Positions 1-11,466 of a DNA stretch of 64,000 bases are shown piece by piece. The stretch comes from Cenococcum geophilum 1.58. Lineage: Eukaryota > Ascomycota > Dothideomycetes > Gloniales > Gloniaceae. The notes beneath the pieces are model-generated. The model was not told the DNA's origin, did not search any database, and was given only the letters and a program-made list of their open reading frames with translations. The stretch covers positions 1,002,662 to 1,066,661 of the forward strand of contig KV748206.1 in NCBI GenBank assembly GCA_001692895.1, given 5' to 3'. The translations under genes and the position numbers were made by a program. Position 1 is the first letter of the stretch. Every line of letters begins with the position of its first letter.

Positions 1-112
1 TAAATAGCTTTAAAATAGCTTTTATTTATTTAAAATATATTATTAGTATAAAAGAGGTAAATATAATTATGGTTGCCAAATGCGCAGATTGCTGGTAGGT
101 TGCGCGCAGGCT
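1..112. other. Left edge, AT-rich flank of Copia-1
   Basis: No gene is seen. The stretch ends in AGGCT (108-112), the left copy of the target duplication of the Copia element that follows. A 12-base string, GTTGCCAAATGC, occurs here (about 72-83) and again just beyond the element (about 3374-3385), so the flanks may belong to one older short repeat. Confidence 0.5.
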
Positions 113-307
113 TGTTGGAATTACAAGGTCATAAGGTCACAGCGGAGCAGTCTTGAGGGTCTATTTAATGATAGAGATGACGCAGACGATAATATTGATT
201 GATTCGTGATGCAGTAGATGCGGTTGATGTCTATGTAGATTACATGAGGACTTCGACCTTATGACGTGTCCAGAGCTTAGTCAGCACCCCCATCGCTAAT
301 TCTGACA
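113..307 (-). repeat. LTR of Copia-1 (3' LTR in element orientation)
   Basis: This 195-bp terminal repeat is nearly identical to 3127-3321, with the same TG...CA ends. It lies downstream of pol on the minus strand. Confidence 0.92.
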
Positions 308-3066
308 CTCCCCCATGCTAACGACGCTCTGCTCGTCTGTCCCAAATAGGCAATTATAAAGCTATTCCTAAATGCCTTATAAGCGCCATTCGGCCTACGT
401 ATAGAGGGAAAACCTATAGTAGGCGAAAAACCTCCGTAACTTGCTCCGTCAGTTGCTCCGTCAGTTACTAATTCCTAGCGTTATACAGTGCTTCGTAAAT
501 TGGTCAATCGGTAGCTGTTTCGTGTTGTACAGAAGGTTGACTATACCCTTACTGTTATAGTAGAGCGTAGGGATAAAAGGGTTGTCGTTATCTCTCTTGT
601 CTCTCTCCCCTAGATCTCTCGTTAGCTTTTTAAGCTATACTACTAACCTTACTCCTTCTAACGCTGCCATGATCTCTGCTTCTATTGAACTTAATACCAT
701 CAACTTCTGTCTTTAAGCTATCCAGATCACTGCTCCCCCATAGCGTACAACTGCTATACCCTAGAATGATATCCGATCGTGTTCTATTCCCTACATAGCA
801 TTAGTAAAGATACTATAGCTAGTAGGTAGGTTAGCCAACGTAAGCTTGCATAGAGGAAGGTAAATCTTTTAATTTAAGAAGGTAATTCCAGTTTTGAGAG
901 TGCCGTTTAGATATCATAGTAGCTGCTTGCTTAAACGGTAATGCAATTTTCCTAGTGCTGCCATAAACCTAGCTAGCTAACCGACAGCATAGCTAGTATT
1001 AGGACGCGTGTAGTTTAAGAGGTAGATTATAGAGCCAATAATTTATCGGTATACCGTCGCGTCGTCGTACTTAAGGAGACTTTTAATATTAGGTTTCAGA
1101 ACAGTACCAGCTAGTATCGGTAGCTTAGCCGGATTGCAGTTGTCTATTTTTAGCCGTTTAAGTAGCTTCTTAGTATACATCGTCTGATGTAGCTTAAGGG
1201 TTCGGTTTATACGATCTCAATTGATTTGGAAGCCTATAAATACTTCTATAGGACTTAGGTCTTTACATCTACAATTAGTATATTATTAACGAGTAATAAG
1301 ATATATACTTTATTTCCATCTAAAGCCATTCTCTTGGTGCCTGCTTTCTTACAGCAACGGCTTAGCTGCTACCTTCGCCATTAGGAACCTAAAGGTGTTG
1401 TATTGTATAATAGACGCAAATGTCTCGAAATAGTTAATATTGGGGGTCTGCTTGTCTCCCTAAATGCATAGTCTTATCTTCTTGCGAATTACTTCTCCCT
1501 TAGCGTTGTACTTATTTAGGAGTAACAACCTTCCTTCTAGTACTCTCCCCCTTATAATAGTATAGGTGTGTAGTCTCTTTAGTACGGGCGTCCTACCCTT
1601 AGTATTACCTTGCAGATTTAAGCGTCCTACTTAATCTTAACCTAGGCTTCCTACTTAATCTAAGCGGCCTACTCGGTCTTAACCTAGGCTTCCCACTTGG
1701 CTTAAGTGGCCCACTTAGTTACTATCTGGCCTACTCGTAGTTCCCGCTACTGGAGTCTTTATTAGCACTTAGTCTTAACCTAGGCTTCCCACTTAATTTA
1801 AGCGGCCCACTTAATCACTATCTTGCCTACTCGCAGTTCTCGCAACTAGAGTCTCTATTAGCGCGTTTAAGGTAGTAGGGGGAGGTCTAGGTCGGTTTGG
1901 AGCTTAGCTTATAGTGTAATTTAAGTGTCCCGCTTAATCTTAATCTAAGCGTCCCGCTTAATCTTAACCTGGGCTTCCCACTCGATCTAAGCGGCCTACT
2001 CAGTTACCCTGTCTCGTAGCTTGCTTATAGTATGTACCTAACGTGCTCTATAAGGGAACCTATACTTATTATAAGTATAGCACGTTTAGGGTTAGGGTAG
2101 GTAGATTGAATTGCTATTGAATTCTTCCTTAGCTATTGCTATATTCCCTGCTTCCTCTACCTTAGAAGTACCTTGATTTTTCTTCTTAGCGTTATTAAAT
2201 CGGAATTATTTAAGCAGGGGATAGTCTTCCTAGTAGTGGCCTTCCTAATAGTATACTCTGTACTTGTCTTTTTATAGTAGCCTTGGCTCCTTGCTATAGC
2301 TGTAGCTCTTACCTACTCGAGATGATAAGCTATGGCGATGACGTAATAAGGAATAATCAAATCTACTAGCACGACCTCTGCCCCTTGTTTAACCTTGGTT
2401 TCCCCTTCTCCCCCTAGGTTCGTCTTTCCTCTCTTATATAAGTGCTGCATTTGGTACCTATATAGGGCGAGCAGTCTTATGCTTTTGAAGAAGGGTAATG
2501 TAACTCTTAAGGTCTTGTTTGTCTCGTAGACACTAGGTCTTTATATTCTGCCACGTAATATCGCTTAGGAGGGCCAAGAGAAGCTACTCTTTAATATCGT
2601 CGTTGGTAAGTGCTTAAGATGTTAAAGCTAGATTAATCTTAAATTGATTTAGTATATAGATAAACTTAACAATTTATATCTTCTCTGGGTTGAATGTAGT
2701 GCTATAGAACTCTCTGCGAAGTCTAGATATATAGACCTCGTCTTTAGCCTTATTAAACTTCTTTATTCCTTTTTACATTCCTTAAATATCGTACGCCTTT
2801 ATTATTGTACGCATCTCTTCCTGACGGTCGTCTCCTATCGAATTATAGATAATCTTGTTTACTTCCCCTTATCTTCTTCTTCCGTCAGCTAAATTGACTT
2901 GATTTGGGTCCTCTGCACTAGTGATAAAATCCTAGCTCTCTGATATAATTAGGGCTGCCTTGCAGGTGCGCTCCTAGTCTGCAAAGTTGTCTCTATTGAA
3001 AATAACGATTTTGCCTACCTTATGATCGTACGTAGGTGTTGTTGAGGTTGAGGTAGAGGAGGTCAT
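308..3066 (-). pseudogene. Copia-1 gag-pol remnant
   Basis: On the minus strand an ATG at 3066 opens a Ty1/Copia gag: MTSSTSTSTTPTYDHKVGKI, then IFNRDNFAD-stop-ERTCKAAL, where the stop is TAG in place of the usual Trp. Further down (about 1500-1260) is the reverse-transcriptase start (GDKQ...NYFETFAS...FRFLMAKVAA). It is followed too soon by a decayed YVDD box read as LLLVNNILI. About 1130-420 holds the Copia RT tail and RNase H (GSIIYLLNYTRPNTSYAVG; YNSKGIVNLLYNTKQ). Several in-frame TAG codons sit where Trp or Gln is expected. The element is non-functional: the gap between RT blocks is a deletion and the catalytic Asp pair reads Asn. Confidence 0.85.
1615..2010. repeat. Interspersed short direct repeats inside Copia-1
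   Basis: Variants of a block built from CTTAATCTAAGCGGCC and CTTAACCTAGGCTTCC recur many times with irregular spacing. They fall between the integrase-side and RT-side parts of the degenerate polyprotein, where Copia elements often have a low-complexity linker. They are probably a diverged tandem repeat in that linker. Confidence 0.6.
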
Positions 3067-3126
3067 TTTCGGGGGTCGATTTTTAAGTCAGGAGGTAGGA
3101 GAGATTTGCTACCCAGGTTTATAACC

Positions 3127-3321
3127 TGTTGGAATTACAAGGTTATAAGGTCACAGTAGAGCAGTCTTGAGGGTCTATTTAATGATAGAGATGACGCAGA
3201 CGATGATATTAATTGATTCGTGATGCAGTAGATGCGGTTAATGTCTATGTAGATTGCATGAGGACTTCGACCTCACGACGTGTCCAGAGCTTAGTCAGCA
3301 CCCCCATCGCTAATTCTGACA
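3127..3321 (-). repeat. LTR of Copia-1 (5' LTR in element orientation)
   Basis: This 195-bp repeat has TG...CA ends and is followed by the target duplication AGGCT (3322-3326). Adjacent internal sequence on the minus strand (GGTTATAAACCTGGG) should contain the primer-binding site; I could not assign its tRNA. Confidence 0.92.
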
Positions 3322-3326
3322 AGGCT

Positions 3327-4027
3327 GCGCGCAGGCTGCGTGTCAAAAAAACACGACATAGGCTAGTCGGTCGAGTTGCCAAATGCCCTCAACTGCGCGC
3401 CAATTGCGTCAACCACTAACCATTGAGGCCATTTAAAGGGTACCATATTTTGCTGATAGAGATCTAGAAAAGTAAGTAAAAGTAGAAGTAGTATATAGGG
3501 AAGACGCGCCTTTAACTAATATAACTAATATAGCTTTAAAAGCTTTTTTAAAGGGCCGTCTTTAACAAAGTTAAAGCGGGGCTTATGGATATAGCACTTG
3601 CTGCACTTAATTATAGTAAGATCTGCTATATTTACTATATATATAGTAGTATTAATAAAGGTTAATAAAAAGGAACGTGCTAAGATATTTTAATGTTTAT
3701 AATATTTTAATATTTATTACGTAAATTCTACCATAACTTACCGCGCGCGCTTTTTTTTCTAACTAATTAGAAGTCTACTTTCTAACTAATTAGAAGCTAG
3801 CTTGGCGGGGTTTAAATTCTAGGACCCCTAACCCGAAAATATAGACCACTCGTACCTCGGGTCAATAATATTTAGTATAGTTGATTAAAAAGCTTTAATA
3901 TTGTCGCCGTCTATTTGATTATTAAATTATTACTAAAATATCGTCCTTCTGCCGCCTAAAACTTATTAATATTAAGAATGCGTATAAAGCGGATAGGTTA
4001 TGTGATTAATTAGAACGGGGAATAGGT
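3327..4027. other. AT-rich interval without genes
   Basis: Nothing codes here. A near-perfect tandem pair of TTCTAACTAATTAGAAG lies at about 3758-3796. The rest is RIP-like AT-rich DNA with no recognisable protein in either strand. Confidence 0.6.
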
Positions 4028-4198
4028 CCATCCTTATAAATCAGACGCTCCGTAGTAGAATTTTAACCAAACTTAGTTAGATCAGCATGTGCATAGTTAC
4101 GGGGCAGGCACGCTAGAAAATCGCTTATATCTGCTCCCTATATTTTAAAATTCTTTAACAGAGCGTCTGAGAGCTTATGGGCGTCGCTTTGGTGAGAA
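4028..4198 (+). repeat. Left arm of an inverted repeat flanking the G2 nest
   Basis: About 170 bp here match the reverse complement of about 55604-55735 in blocks. The clearest block is GAGCTTATGGGCGTCGCTTT (about 4172-4191) with GGTGAGAA after it. Others are CTGCTCC...TTAT, GCATGTGCA and ATAAATCAGACNCTC. The right arm is more GC-rich, so this arm has suffered more RIP. The arms may be the terminal repeats of an older element into which G2 inserted, or two copies of one repeat in opposite orientation. Confidence 0.6.
4041..4170. repeat. Possible 130-bp MITE-like unit
   Basis: A perfect 10-base inverted pair, TCAGACGCTC (4041-4050) and GAGCGTCTGA (4161-4170), brackets AT-rich non-coding DNA. 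The symmetry extends imperfectly for a few more bases. No clear target duplication was identified, so this is tentative. Confidence 0.3.
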
Positions 4199-4341
4199 AT
4201 AAATGTTTTAAAAATCAAATTTTGTATATTTCTACGAGCGACGTCCTAACCACGAGAATTATTATATATTTTATTAATGTAATAGATTCTTTAGGTAATC
4301 GTATCTATATATTTATAAATTATAACCCTTTACTAAGAATA

Positions 4342-4558
4342 TGTAAGGGATATTATTGCGGTCACCTTAGGTTGCCCTTAAGACAACCCCTAAACGCCCC
4401 TTAGATAGTCGCCGGTCACGTGCCAGAGGCACGTGCCCGTAGTATATAGTCTCTACAATCCTAGAGGCCTTACCTCCTTAAAGATTCGTCTCTTTTACCA
4501 ATCTATCCTATTCCACAATTGTATTCTTATAGCCCCCTATTTACAAAATCCCCTTACA
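4342..4558 (+). repeat. G2 5' LTR
   Basis: The LTR starts TGTAAGGGATATTATTGCGG and ends CCCCTTACA. It contains the palindromic stretch CACGTGCCAGAGGCACGTG near its middle. It matches 54937-55153 throughout apart from scattered transitions. Confidence 0.93.
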
Positions 4559-7056
4559 TTTAAATCCTTCCTACTCTTTTTTGGAAAGGTAGTTGGCTTT
4601 AAGGACTAGATTATTTATTTACATCTTTTATTTATAACTACTATTCTCCCTTAAAATCTTGTAATAACCTAAATAGAAACTCCACGGATACCTTATAGAA
4701 AGCCGTTACGTAAAGGCAGGAAGGTCCCTCTAATAGCGAGAGATTGCGATAATATAACCCTTTAGGTAAGACGGCCGAATAAGCCCTAATACCTAGATAC
4801 TCTAGGAGCTTAAAAACTCTTATATACCTATTGTCATGCGATGCGCTACCTATACCTGCGGTATGGGCTGGAGAGCTTATAAGGCATTCCAACCGGCAGC
4901 CCGTCCAGTTGCGAGACACTGCTGCTACCTTTTTGGAGGTTTGTGTGGCCAGGTGGGTTGGAGCCTTGGGCATAACACCTATAGTTACCGCTAAGGAAAA
5001 TATAAATACCCTCTATAACGGTTATAATACTGCTAAAAAGCAGCCGGAACCCCTCTAGCCCTACTTAGGCTAATTAAAAGATTAAGCGCTAGAGGCGACT
5101 TTAAGATCTTCCCTTAAGCTAGAAATGCTAGAGGAATATATTAATATATCTAACTAGGGAACTAACTAGAACCCTCCTAGAAGACTACTAGCCTATAATT
5201 AGTATAGTAGCGGTATATAGACTGCTTATAAGCTAAGTAGGCCTACCCCTTTAGGTAATCTAAGCTAATTACTAACTTAAGACCCAAGCCTCGTTGGGAA
5301 GCCTATACTAGCTACTAGTACTAATACTACCTCTATAACAGGAGCCTCCTTAGGCCCAAGTTTAGAAGGTTAAAAGCCCTATACTAATCTCCTTTAAGAC
5401 GGATATTAAGAAGCTGTTATAAGGCTCTTAGAAGCTATGCGGGAGAAAGCCACTAATAAATATATTAGAACCCTTTAAGGGCAAATCTATATCTAGTAGG
5501 GTTTAATTTAAGCTAGGTAAATTCTTTTATAACCTAGTTAAGGCTAAGGGCTCCTTAAGAGCTACTTAATACCTACCTAAAGAGCTATAAAAAACTTAGA
5601 GAGCTATCTATACTATAAATAGAAAAAGGATATAGACTAACTAGCTAAGGCCTCTAGTAGTTTAGAACTCCGCCATAAACCTAACGCCCAGTAGTTAGAT
5701 AATTGGGTTTATAAGGTAGATAACTTTTTTAAGATGCTAATAATACAAGATAATACTAAAGAGCGTATATACTAGATTATTAGTAAGATTAAAGACCAAT
5801 TACTAAACTAGATTATACTTAATTAGCTTAATAAAGAGCAAATTACTATATAGCCATAGCTATAAACCTTAAAGAAATGGACTTAAGATCTATATATTAT
5901 ATAATATAATAATATAAAGCTATTCTAGAATGGAATATAGCTTAACCGCTATAACTTCTACCAGTTTATAAACTTTATAGAAACTTATACTTAATAGATA
6001 GATCTAGAGCCCTTTAAAAATAAGAACAGTAGCATTTATAAAAAGGAGAAGATTAGGTTTATCTAGGCTAGAATAAAGCTAGTAATTTATAATAAAATAA
6101 AGCGCGTAGGAGCCCTATTGCGGATTACTATATATATAGATTTTAAATGAGTAGTTCTAAACGCTAAAAATACGGTAAGAAATTAGACCTTTTTTAGTAG
6201 GAAGCTGGGGGGTTACTAGAAGCGTAGGCACTCTAGTAGTAATATAGGGCAGACCTAACCTTTAAAGAAGCCGTTCTTAAAGAGAACCATAGAAGGGTTA
6301 AAGTTAGGAACCTTAAATAATAAGAAAGACTTTTAAGGCTAACCTAATACCTATCTAATCCTTTATAAGAACACTCTAAGAAGTTAAGAGAAAACTCTAA
6401 AGGTAGATCTTATTAGAAAAATAAGTAGGGTAATAACCGCACTAATAATCTAAAAAAAGAAAAGCCCTAGTAATAGACCTCTCCTAGCTATAACTAGGGT
6501 AAGATATAAAAGGAAAGACTCTCTATATTACTATTAAGCTAGAAATAACACTCCCTATAGGTAAGGTATAATAGTTCTAAGTACTATATAATAGCGGCGC
6601 CGAAATTAATCTTATATAATATAATTTAGTAAAAGAGTATAAACTTATCCTATTATAAAGGTGGCGGAAACCTATTATAGGCTTTTTAAATAAGTATTAG
6701 ATTAAGCTATATAGTACCTATAAGCTTATAGTGTTAGTAGCCAATATATATAACCGCACTAAGGTGGTTAGCCTATAACCCTTTTAGGCGGCTAACTTTA
6801 TAGGTTATAACCTTATTTTTAGATACCTTTGCCTTATAAAAGCAGATCCTAAAATACGCTTTAAGATAGGAGCCTTTAAATAGTAGAATAATAAAGATTT
6901 ATAAGGGCGTATATTACTAATAAGCCTAAAAGACATCCTAGAGAATATAGCCCTAGGTAAAATAGTATACACTTTATACCTAAAGGAGTATTAGATTTAA
7001 CCCCTATTTAATAATAAAATAGGTATAGAGCCTAATATAGGTAATAACCCCTCTAT
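4559..7056 (+). pseudogene. G2 gag and protease remnant
   Basis: The gag region is heavily degenerate. Stretches such as AILEW/NRYNFYQFINF around 5920-6010 and a basic segment around 6180-6300 follow the layout of a Gypsy gag, but no intact domain remains. About 6580-6660 encodes the retropepsin core as LYNSGAEINLI, where the catalytic Asp (usual D-S-G-A) has become Asn. The frame is then cut at 7056 by element A. Around 4831-5058 the sequence is locally less AT-rich and has a 75-codon open frame that I cannot assign. It may be the gag N-terminus. Confidence 0.6.
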
Positions 7057-7476
7057 TATTACGGACGCTTTAAGTATAATATTACGACTACTTAGAGAAG
7101 AGTCGGAAGAAGCTAGTTAGTTAATAAGAGCACGGTCTAGTATAGAGCCGGTGGAACTATATAATAAAGAGTAGTAAGTAAGTTATATAATATTATACGT
7201 AGTATACGCAGTGTATAAACGGAACGTACGTATAATATATATAATACGTACCCTACGTACAAGGATAGTTTCTTAGGAGTATAGATATATATTTAAAGGA
7301 CCATAGTCCCTACCTAGATAGTTCCTTTCCTTATAGTAATTCTTAGAATACAATTAGAGTTAATTTGTTAGGCAACCACTTTACTAGTTATTATTACGTT
7401 ATTAACTTTCTGCATTACTTACACACCTAGCCTATTAATAAGTCCACCGTAGTTCTTACTATAAGGCTTTGTTATA
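7057..7476 (+). repeat. Element A 5' LTR
   Basis: This 420-bp copy of the G1 LTR begins TATTACGGACGC, from an ancestral TGTTACGGACGC still visible in the 3' LTR of B. It ends GTTATA, where other LTRs would end in CA. Confidence 0.9.
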
Positions 7477-7514
7477 CAATTACTACCTAGTTACAGTATT
7501 AGAAGTTAAACAAT

Positions 7515-10245
7515 ATACCACTAAAAGCAGCTATAACGACGCCATTAACGGCAGCAACGACCTTAGGGTTAGGTAACGACACTAGTATAATAGATACTAA
7601 CTTATAACTAGTTACAGTCGGACAGTTATAGGTAATAGTTAATTAGTTAATAGATAATAATAAGGTACTTAAAAATAGGGTTAATAGAATAGGAGCAGCT
7701 AAGGTTAAGTTACCTTTAATTAAACGATTTTTAGGAAAGAGATTAAAGCTTAAAGGATTCCTTACGTAAATACACTTTAAAGTTATATAGGAAGGAGTAA
7801 AGCTAGCAACACCTATAGATTAAGTAGCGTACGTAGGATTATTCCTAACGGGAAGGGCGCTTAAATAGTTTAAACCCTACCTTATAGAAATATAGGATAA
7901 TAGTATAATAACCACCAATTAGGAAGTATAATATATATTTATAAGCTAAACTAAATCCGCGGAATAATTAACACAAATATTTAGGGACCCGGAAGTAACA
8001 ACTATAGTGGGGGAAAAGCTTTAGGACCTAACACAGCGAACCTTAGCAATTAAGTATATAACGCAGTTTTAGACGTTAGCTATATAAATTAAATAGAATA
8101 ATAAGGCGCTTATAGCATAGTACAAATAGGGACTTAAGGTAAAAGTCTAGGACGTAATTATTTTAGTAGAAGATGCGGACACCCTTAGGAATTTAATAGA
8201 TTAAGCGATTAAGATTAATAATAGAATCTTCTAAAGGGAATAGGCTAAGAGAGGCTAGGATAGAGTTCTATAGTTATATAAGGCGTAAAGTACGCAATAA
8301 CTAAAGCTAAATTAGAAACTATAATATGGCGCAGAGCTAATAGACCTAAGTAGTACCAAAGAAACCTATAAAAGATAGAGAAAATAACTATAAAAACCTA
8401 AAAGTTAAGAATTAAGTAATTATAGGACTAAGGAGTATAGGCTAAACTAAGGATCTTAATAGCAGAAGACGTTTAAGCGGACTCTATAGCAAAAGCAATG
8501 GTTTAAAGACGGAGCTTATATAAATTATAAAAAATAGGGTTATTTTGCCAGAGACTATAGAAGTGGTTAAAGTCACTACGCGGTAAAGGGGATTAGACTA
8601 ATAGTATGTAACACATACGTATAGAGGGGTAATAGTATACTACAAGAAACAAAAGAGTGTTTAATTAAAAGTTTTATGTTTTGTTACAATAACGTATACT
8701 AAATTTATAAAGACGTTAAGTATGGTATAAGCTATTAGCTATAAAAGCTAGAGTTAAGAGGACTTAAAGGAATTATAGAGTTAGATAAAGAATAAGATTA
8801 ACTCTATAAGCTAAATTAGGATATTACAGCAACATACGGACAAATATTAGTAATAATAATAATAAAGTTGGAGTACTTATTAATTAGTAGCAATAAGGGA
8901 AAGAAAGAAACTAACTAGGGGTATCTAGACCTTAATAACGCAATAAAAGTAGAGGTTAAATTAGTAATAAAGACTAACGTAATAATAGGGATTAAGACTC
9001 TATTAGATATAATGTCTATCGCTTTATAAGATAGAAGAAGTAATATCTAGAGACGATTAAGCAAGCAAATAACTGCTAGTGCTAGCTTACTTCTTAATAA
9101 AGGCAAAAAGCTAAAGGTTTAAGATTCTTAAGATAAGATAAAAAACGACTAAGATTCTTAAAATAAGATAAGGCACGCTTAAGAACCTATAATAGACGAT
9201 AACTAATAGAGCAGAGCAATAGCTTAGTTTAGTAATATATAAATAAGCTTAGGACGAAGTTTCCTAAAGGCATAAAACTCTTAAAGTAAGATAAGTAAGA
9301 TTTAAGACTCTTAAAACGAGATAAGAATATTAGTAAAGCCTAGTTAAACTAAGGCTAGAGTATAGCTTAAGAAAAAAGCGAGCTTAGGATTATAGAATCT
9401 AAGGGACTAAGAATTCGGAGTATAAATAAGGACACCTATAAGCAAGAGGTAAGAGGCTTCTTTATAGATTAGAAAATCTGCAGTATAAATAGCAAATAGA
9501 CTAGGAGACAGATATATAGACCTAGAAGACTTAGTAGTAAAACATAATATTTAGACTAAAGATTAAAAAACTAATACTATAATTAAGAAATAAGAAGACT
9601 TTAAAAATCTACTTACAAGGCGAGCAGTTAAAGAGATAATAGATAAATTTAGGGCAAGAATTATCGCATAGTAGGAAAAGAAACTAGACATAAAATCTAG
9701 TATATTAGGTCGTATATAAGACAGAGTATTAGTACAAAGAATTACTAATAGGCTAAAAGCAGGCACGCCAAAAGCTAAATAGCTTACTAAATTAGAAAAT
9801 AAAGAGGATCTAGGGATTCTAACTAGGTTTAAGGAACGGCATATAAAAGGCTATTACAACATAGTAATAAAAAGATACTTCCTTACGGATAAGCTATATA
9901 CACTCTAATAGCTATACTAAAGGTAGTATAGGTAAAGACATAATAATAAGTAGGAAGATTTCTATATATAGTTAAACAAGAAAGGCATCCAAGACCACCT
10001 AATTATAGAAAAAGCAATAAATTATATTAAGGGAGCCTTAATTATAATATTAAAGGATCTAAAGGAATGATTAGAGGACTAAAAAAGTAAAAGATATATC
10101 TTAGTACCTGCAAATAAAGTTATAACGTTTAGATTAACATAATAGAGGTTTAAACTTAAGGATAAAAATAAGTTAAGAGTTAACCTAAAGCACCTAGCGT
10201 ACTATATATTGGTATAGATTATATATATAGATAATATATACAATA
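7515..10245 (+). pseudogene. Element A gag and gag-protease spacer
   Basis: This aligns with the B gag that starts MPLKAATTTPLTAA, but the initiator ATG is ATA here (7515-7517), so the start is lost. The zinc knuckle at about 8512-8560 reads AYINYKK-stop-GYFARDY: the three Cys and the His of the CCHC box are all Tyr, each explained by one C:G to T:A transition. About 9115-9330 carries the DSQ(D/N)KIR-type repeats shared by A, B and C. The frame is interrupted by the DNA transposon at 10246. Confidence 0.78.
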
Positions 10246-10280
10246 TCATTAGGAAATTTTTTTTCGGGCTCGTTGTTGCA
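10246..10280 (+). repeat. Left TIR of the 8.4-kb transposon
   Basis: The 35-bp end starts TCATTAGGAAATTT and ends GGGCTCGTTGTTGCA. It matches the right end at 29 of 35 positions by eye, and two of the differences are C/T transitions. Confidence 0.82.
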
Positions 10281-10460
10281 GTTTGCGGCAATTTGCGGCA
10301 AACTGTACGGTCGCGGCAGTCGTATATGGTCTTGTGTGGTTTACGCATTTTGCGGTAAACTATATAGAGCCTGCGTATTTTATAGCAACTTATAGTAAAC
10401 TGCACAGAGCCTACGCATTTTATAGTAACTTGTAGCAAACGCACAGAGCCTGTATATTTT
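10281..10460 (+). repeat. Left subterminal short repeats
   Basis: TTTGCGGCAA-like motifs occur several times just inside the TIR (10281-10345). They are followed by three copies of a unit with CAGAGCCTRCGYATTTTA and TAGYAAC (about 10370-10460). The right subterminus has the same TTTGCGGC / GCCGCAAA core, so these are plausible binding sites for the element's own proteins. Confidence 0.6.
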
Positions 10461-10683
10461 ACACGTTTTGTATATTTTATATATTTTATATATTTTATAC
10501 ATTTTGCATATTTTATACATTTTATATTTTATATATTTTATATTCCTATATAACTATATAAAATGTAAAGCTATTTATTAAGTAATTAAGATAAGGGGGA
10601 TACCCTTTACAAAGGCTCTAAATTATTAATTGGTGGTATTCCTAACAATCTGCTGGCTGTATACCGATTTCCTAACTAGGCCT

Positions 10684-10930
10684 AGTGCCTGCCTGCCTGC
10701 CTACCTACCTATCTATCTGTCTGTCTATACCTACCTATATCTACCTGCCTATGCCTACTGTCTATGCCTACTATCTGTGCCTACCTGTCTGTGCCTACTG
10801 TTTGTGCCTACCTGTCTGTACCTACCTATCTGTGCTATCTGTCTATGCCTACCTGTCTATACCTACCGTCTGTGCCTACCGTCTGTGCCTCCTATCTATG
10901 CTACTGTTTATGCCTACCTGTCTGTAATTT
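10684..10930 (+). repeat. CCTG/CCTA/CTGT simple-sequence tract
   Basis: The tract is an imperfect tetranucleotide array (CCTGCC, CTACCTAT, CTGTCTGT) that grades into a longer YGCCTACTGTCTRT unit. Its open frames in all three phases reflect the repeat and are not taken as genes. Confidence 0.85.
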
Positions 10931-11466
10931 GGGGGAAAGGTCGGCCCGATTGAAGGCTCCGCCTGATTTGATTGATCGATTAATTGTATTAATTTGAATC
11001 GTTCTCTACGGCCGTTTGCTGGCTGTATATTCGAACGGTGGTTGTCTGGCTCTGGCGACAGTCGACGGTCATCTAATTCTGGCGACGGTCCTTAGCTGGC
11101 TGCTGTTCTGGTGCCTCCCTAGGTAGGGAGGATATAAGGAAGAAAGGGTAAAAAATAAGGTGGCTACCTAGGTATATAGATAAGGGGTTAACTCAGTATG
11201 CTTAGACCAAGAAATAGATGAATATCCACTACGCGGATAATCGAATATCCGTAAGCTAACCTATTTGATTGATCCATCTGTTTCTTAGTTTAAGCCACTT
11301 TGGTAAGCTTTTAGAAGCCAAGCCGGTCTATTTATATGAGGTAAACCATTAACTTTAACGAAATTAATGTAAGTAACCGCCACATCTATTATCCTATTAA
11401 TACCTATATTAGGATTGCCTTAATCAGCTCTCTAATTAATGGATTTTTTAGAACCAACTGCTAGCC
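10931..11466 (+). other. Upstream region of the DUF6589-type gene
   Basis: No protein is recognised. The segment around 10990-11100 has repeated CTGGCTGT / CTGGCGAC / GACGGTC words. Motif variants AATATCCAC, GCGGATAAT and AATATCCGTA lie at about 11223-11252. It is the likely promoter side of the gene that starts at 11467. Confidence 0.4.

Larger units (their letters stand above)
113..3321 (-). mobile_element. Copia-1: RIP-degraded, internally deleted Ty1/Copia LTR retrotransposon
   Basis: The element is bounded by two 195-bp direct repeats that start TGTTGGAATT and end TCTGACA, and it is flanked by the perfect 5-bp target duplication AGGCT (108-112 and 3322-3326). Coding is on the minus strand. 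The internal region is only about 2.8 kb, against 4-5 kb for a complete Copia element, so sequence is missing. The reverse transcriptase is visibly shortened between its N-terminal block and the catalytic block. The two LTRs differ mostly by C/T or G/A changes, as RIP would produce. Confidence 0.93.

Noticed and set aside
4641..5058. Opposed 110- and 75-codon frames in the G2 leader
   Set aside because: Neither has a recognisable domain; the stretch is simply less AT-rich and is treated as part of the G2 gag region.
10630..10997. Three overlapping plus-strand frames rich in Tyr, Leu, Cys and Pro
   Set aside because: They follow from the CCTA/CTGT simple repeat and exist in all three phases.
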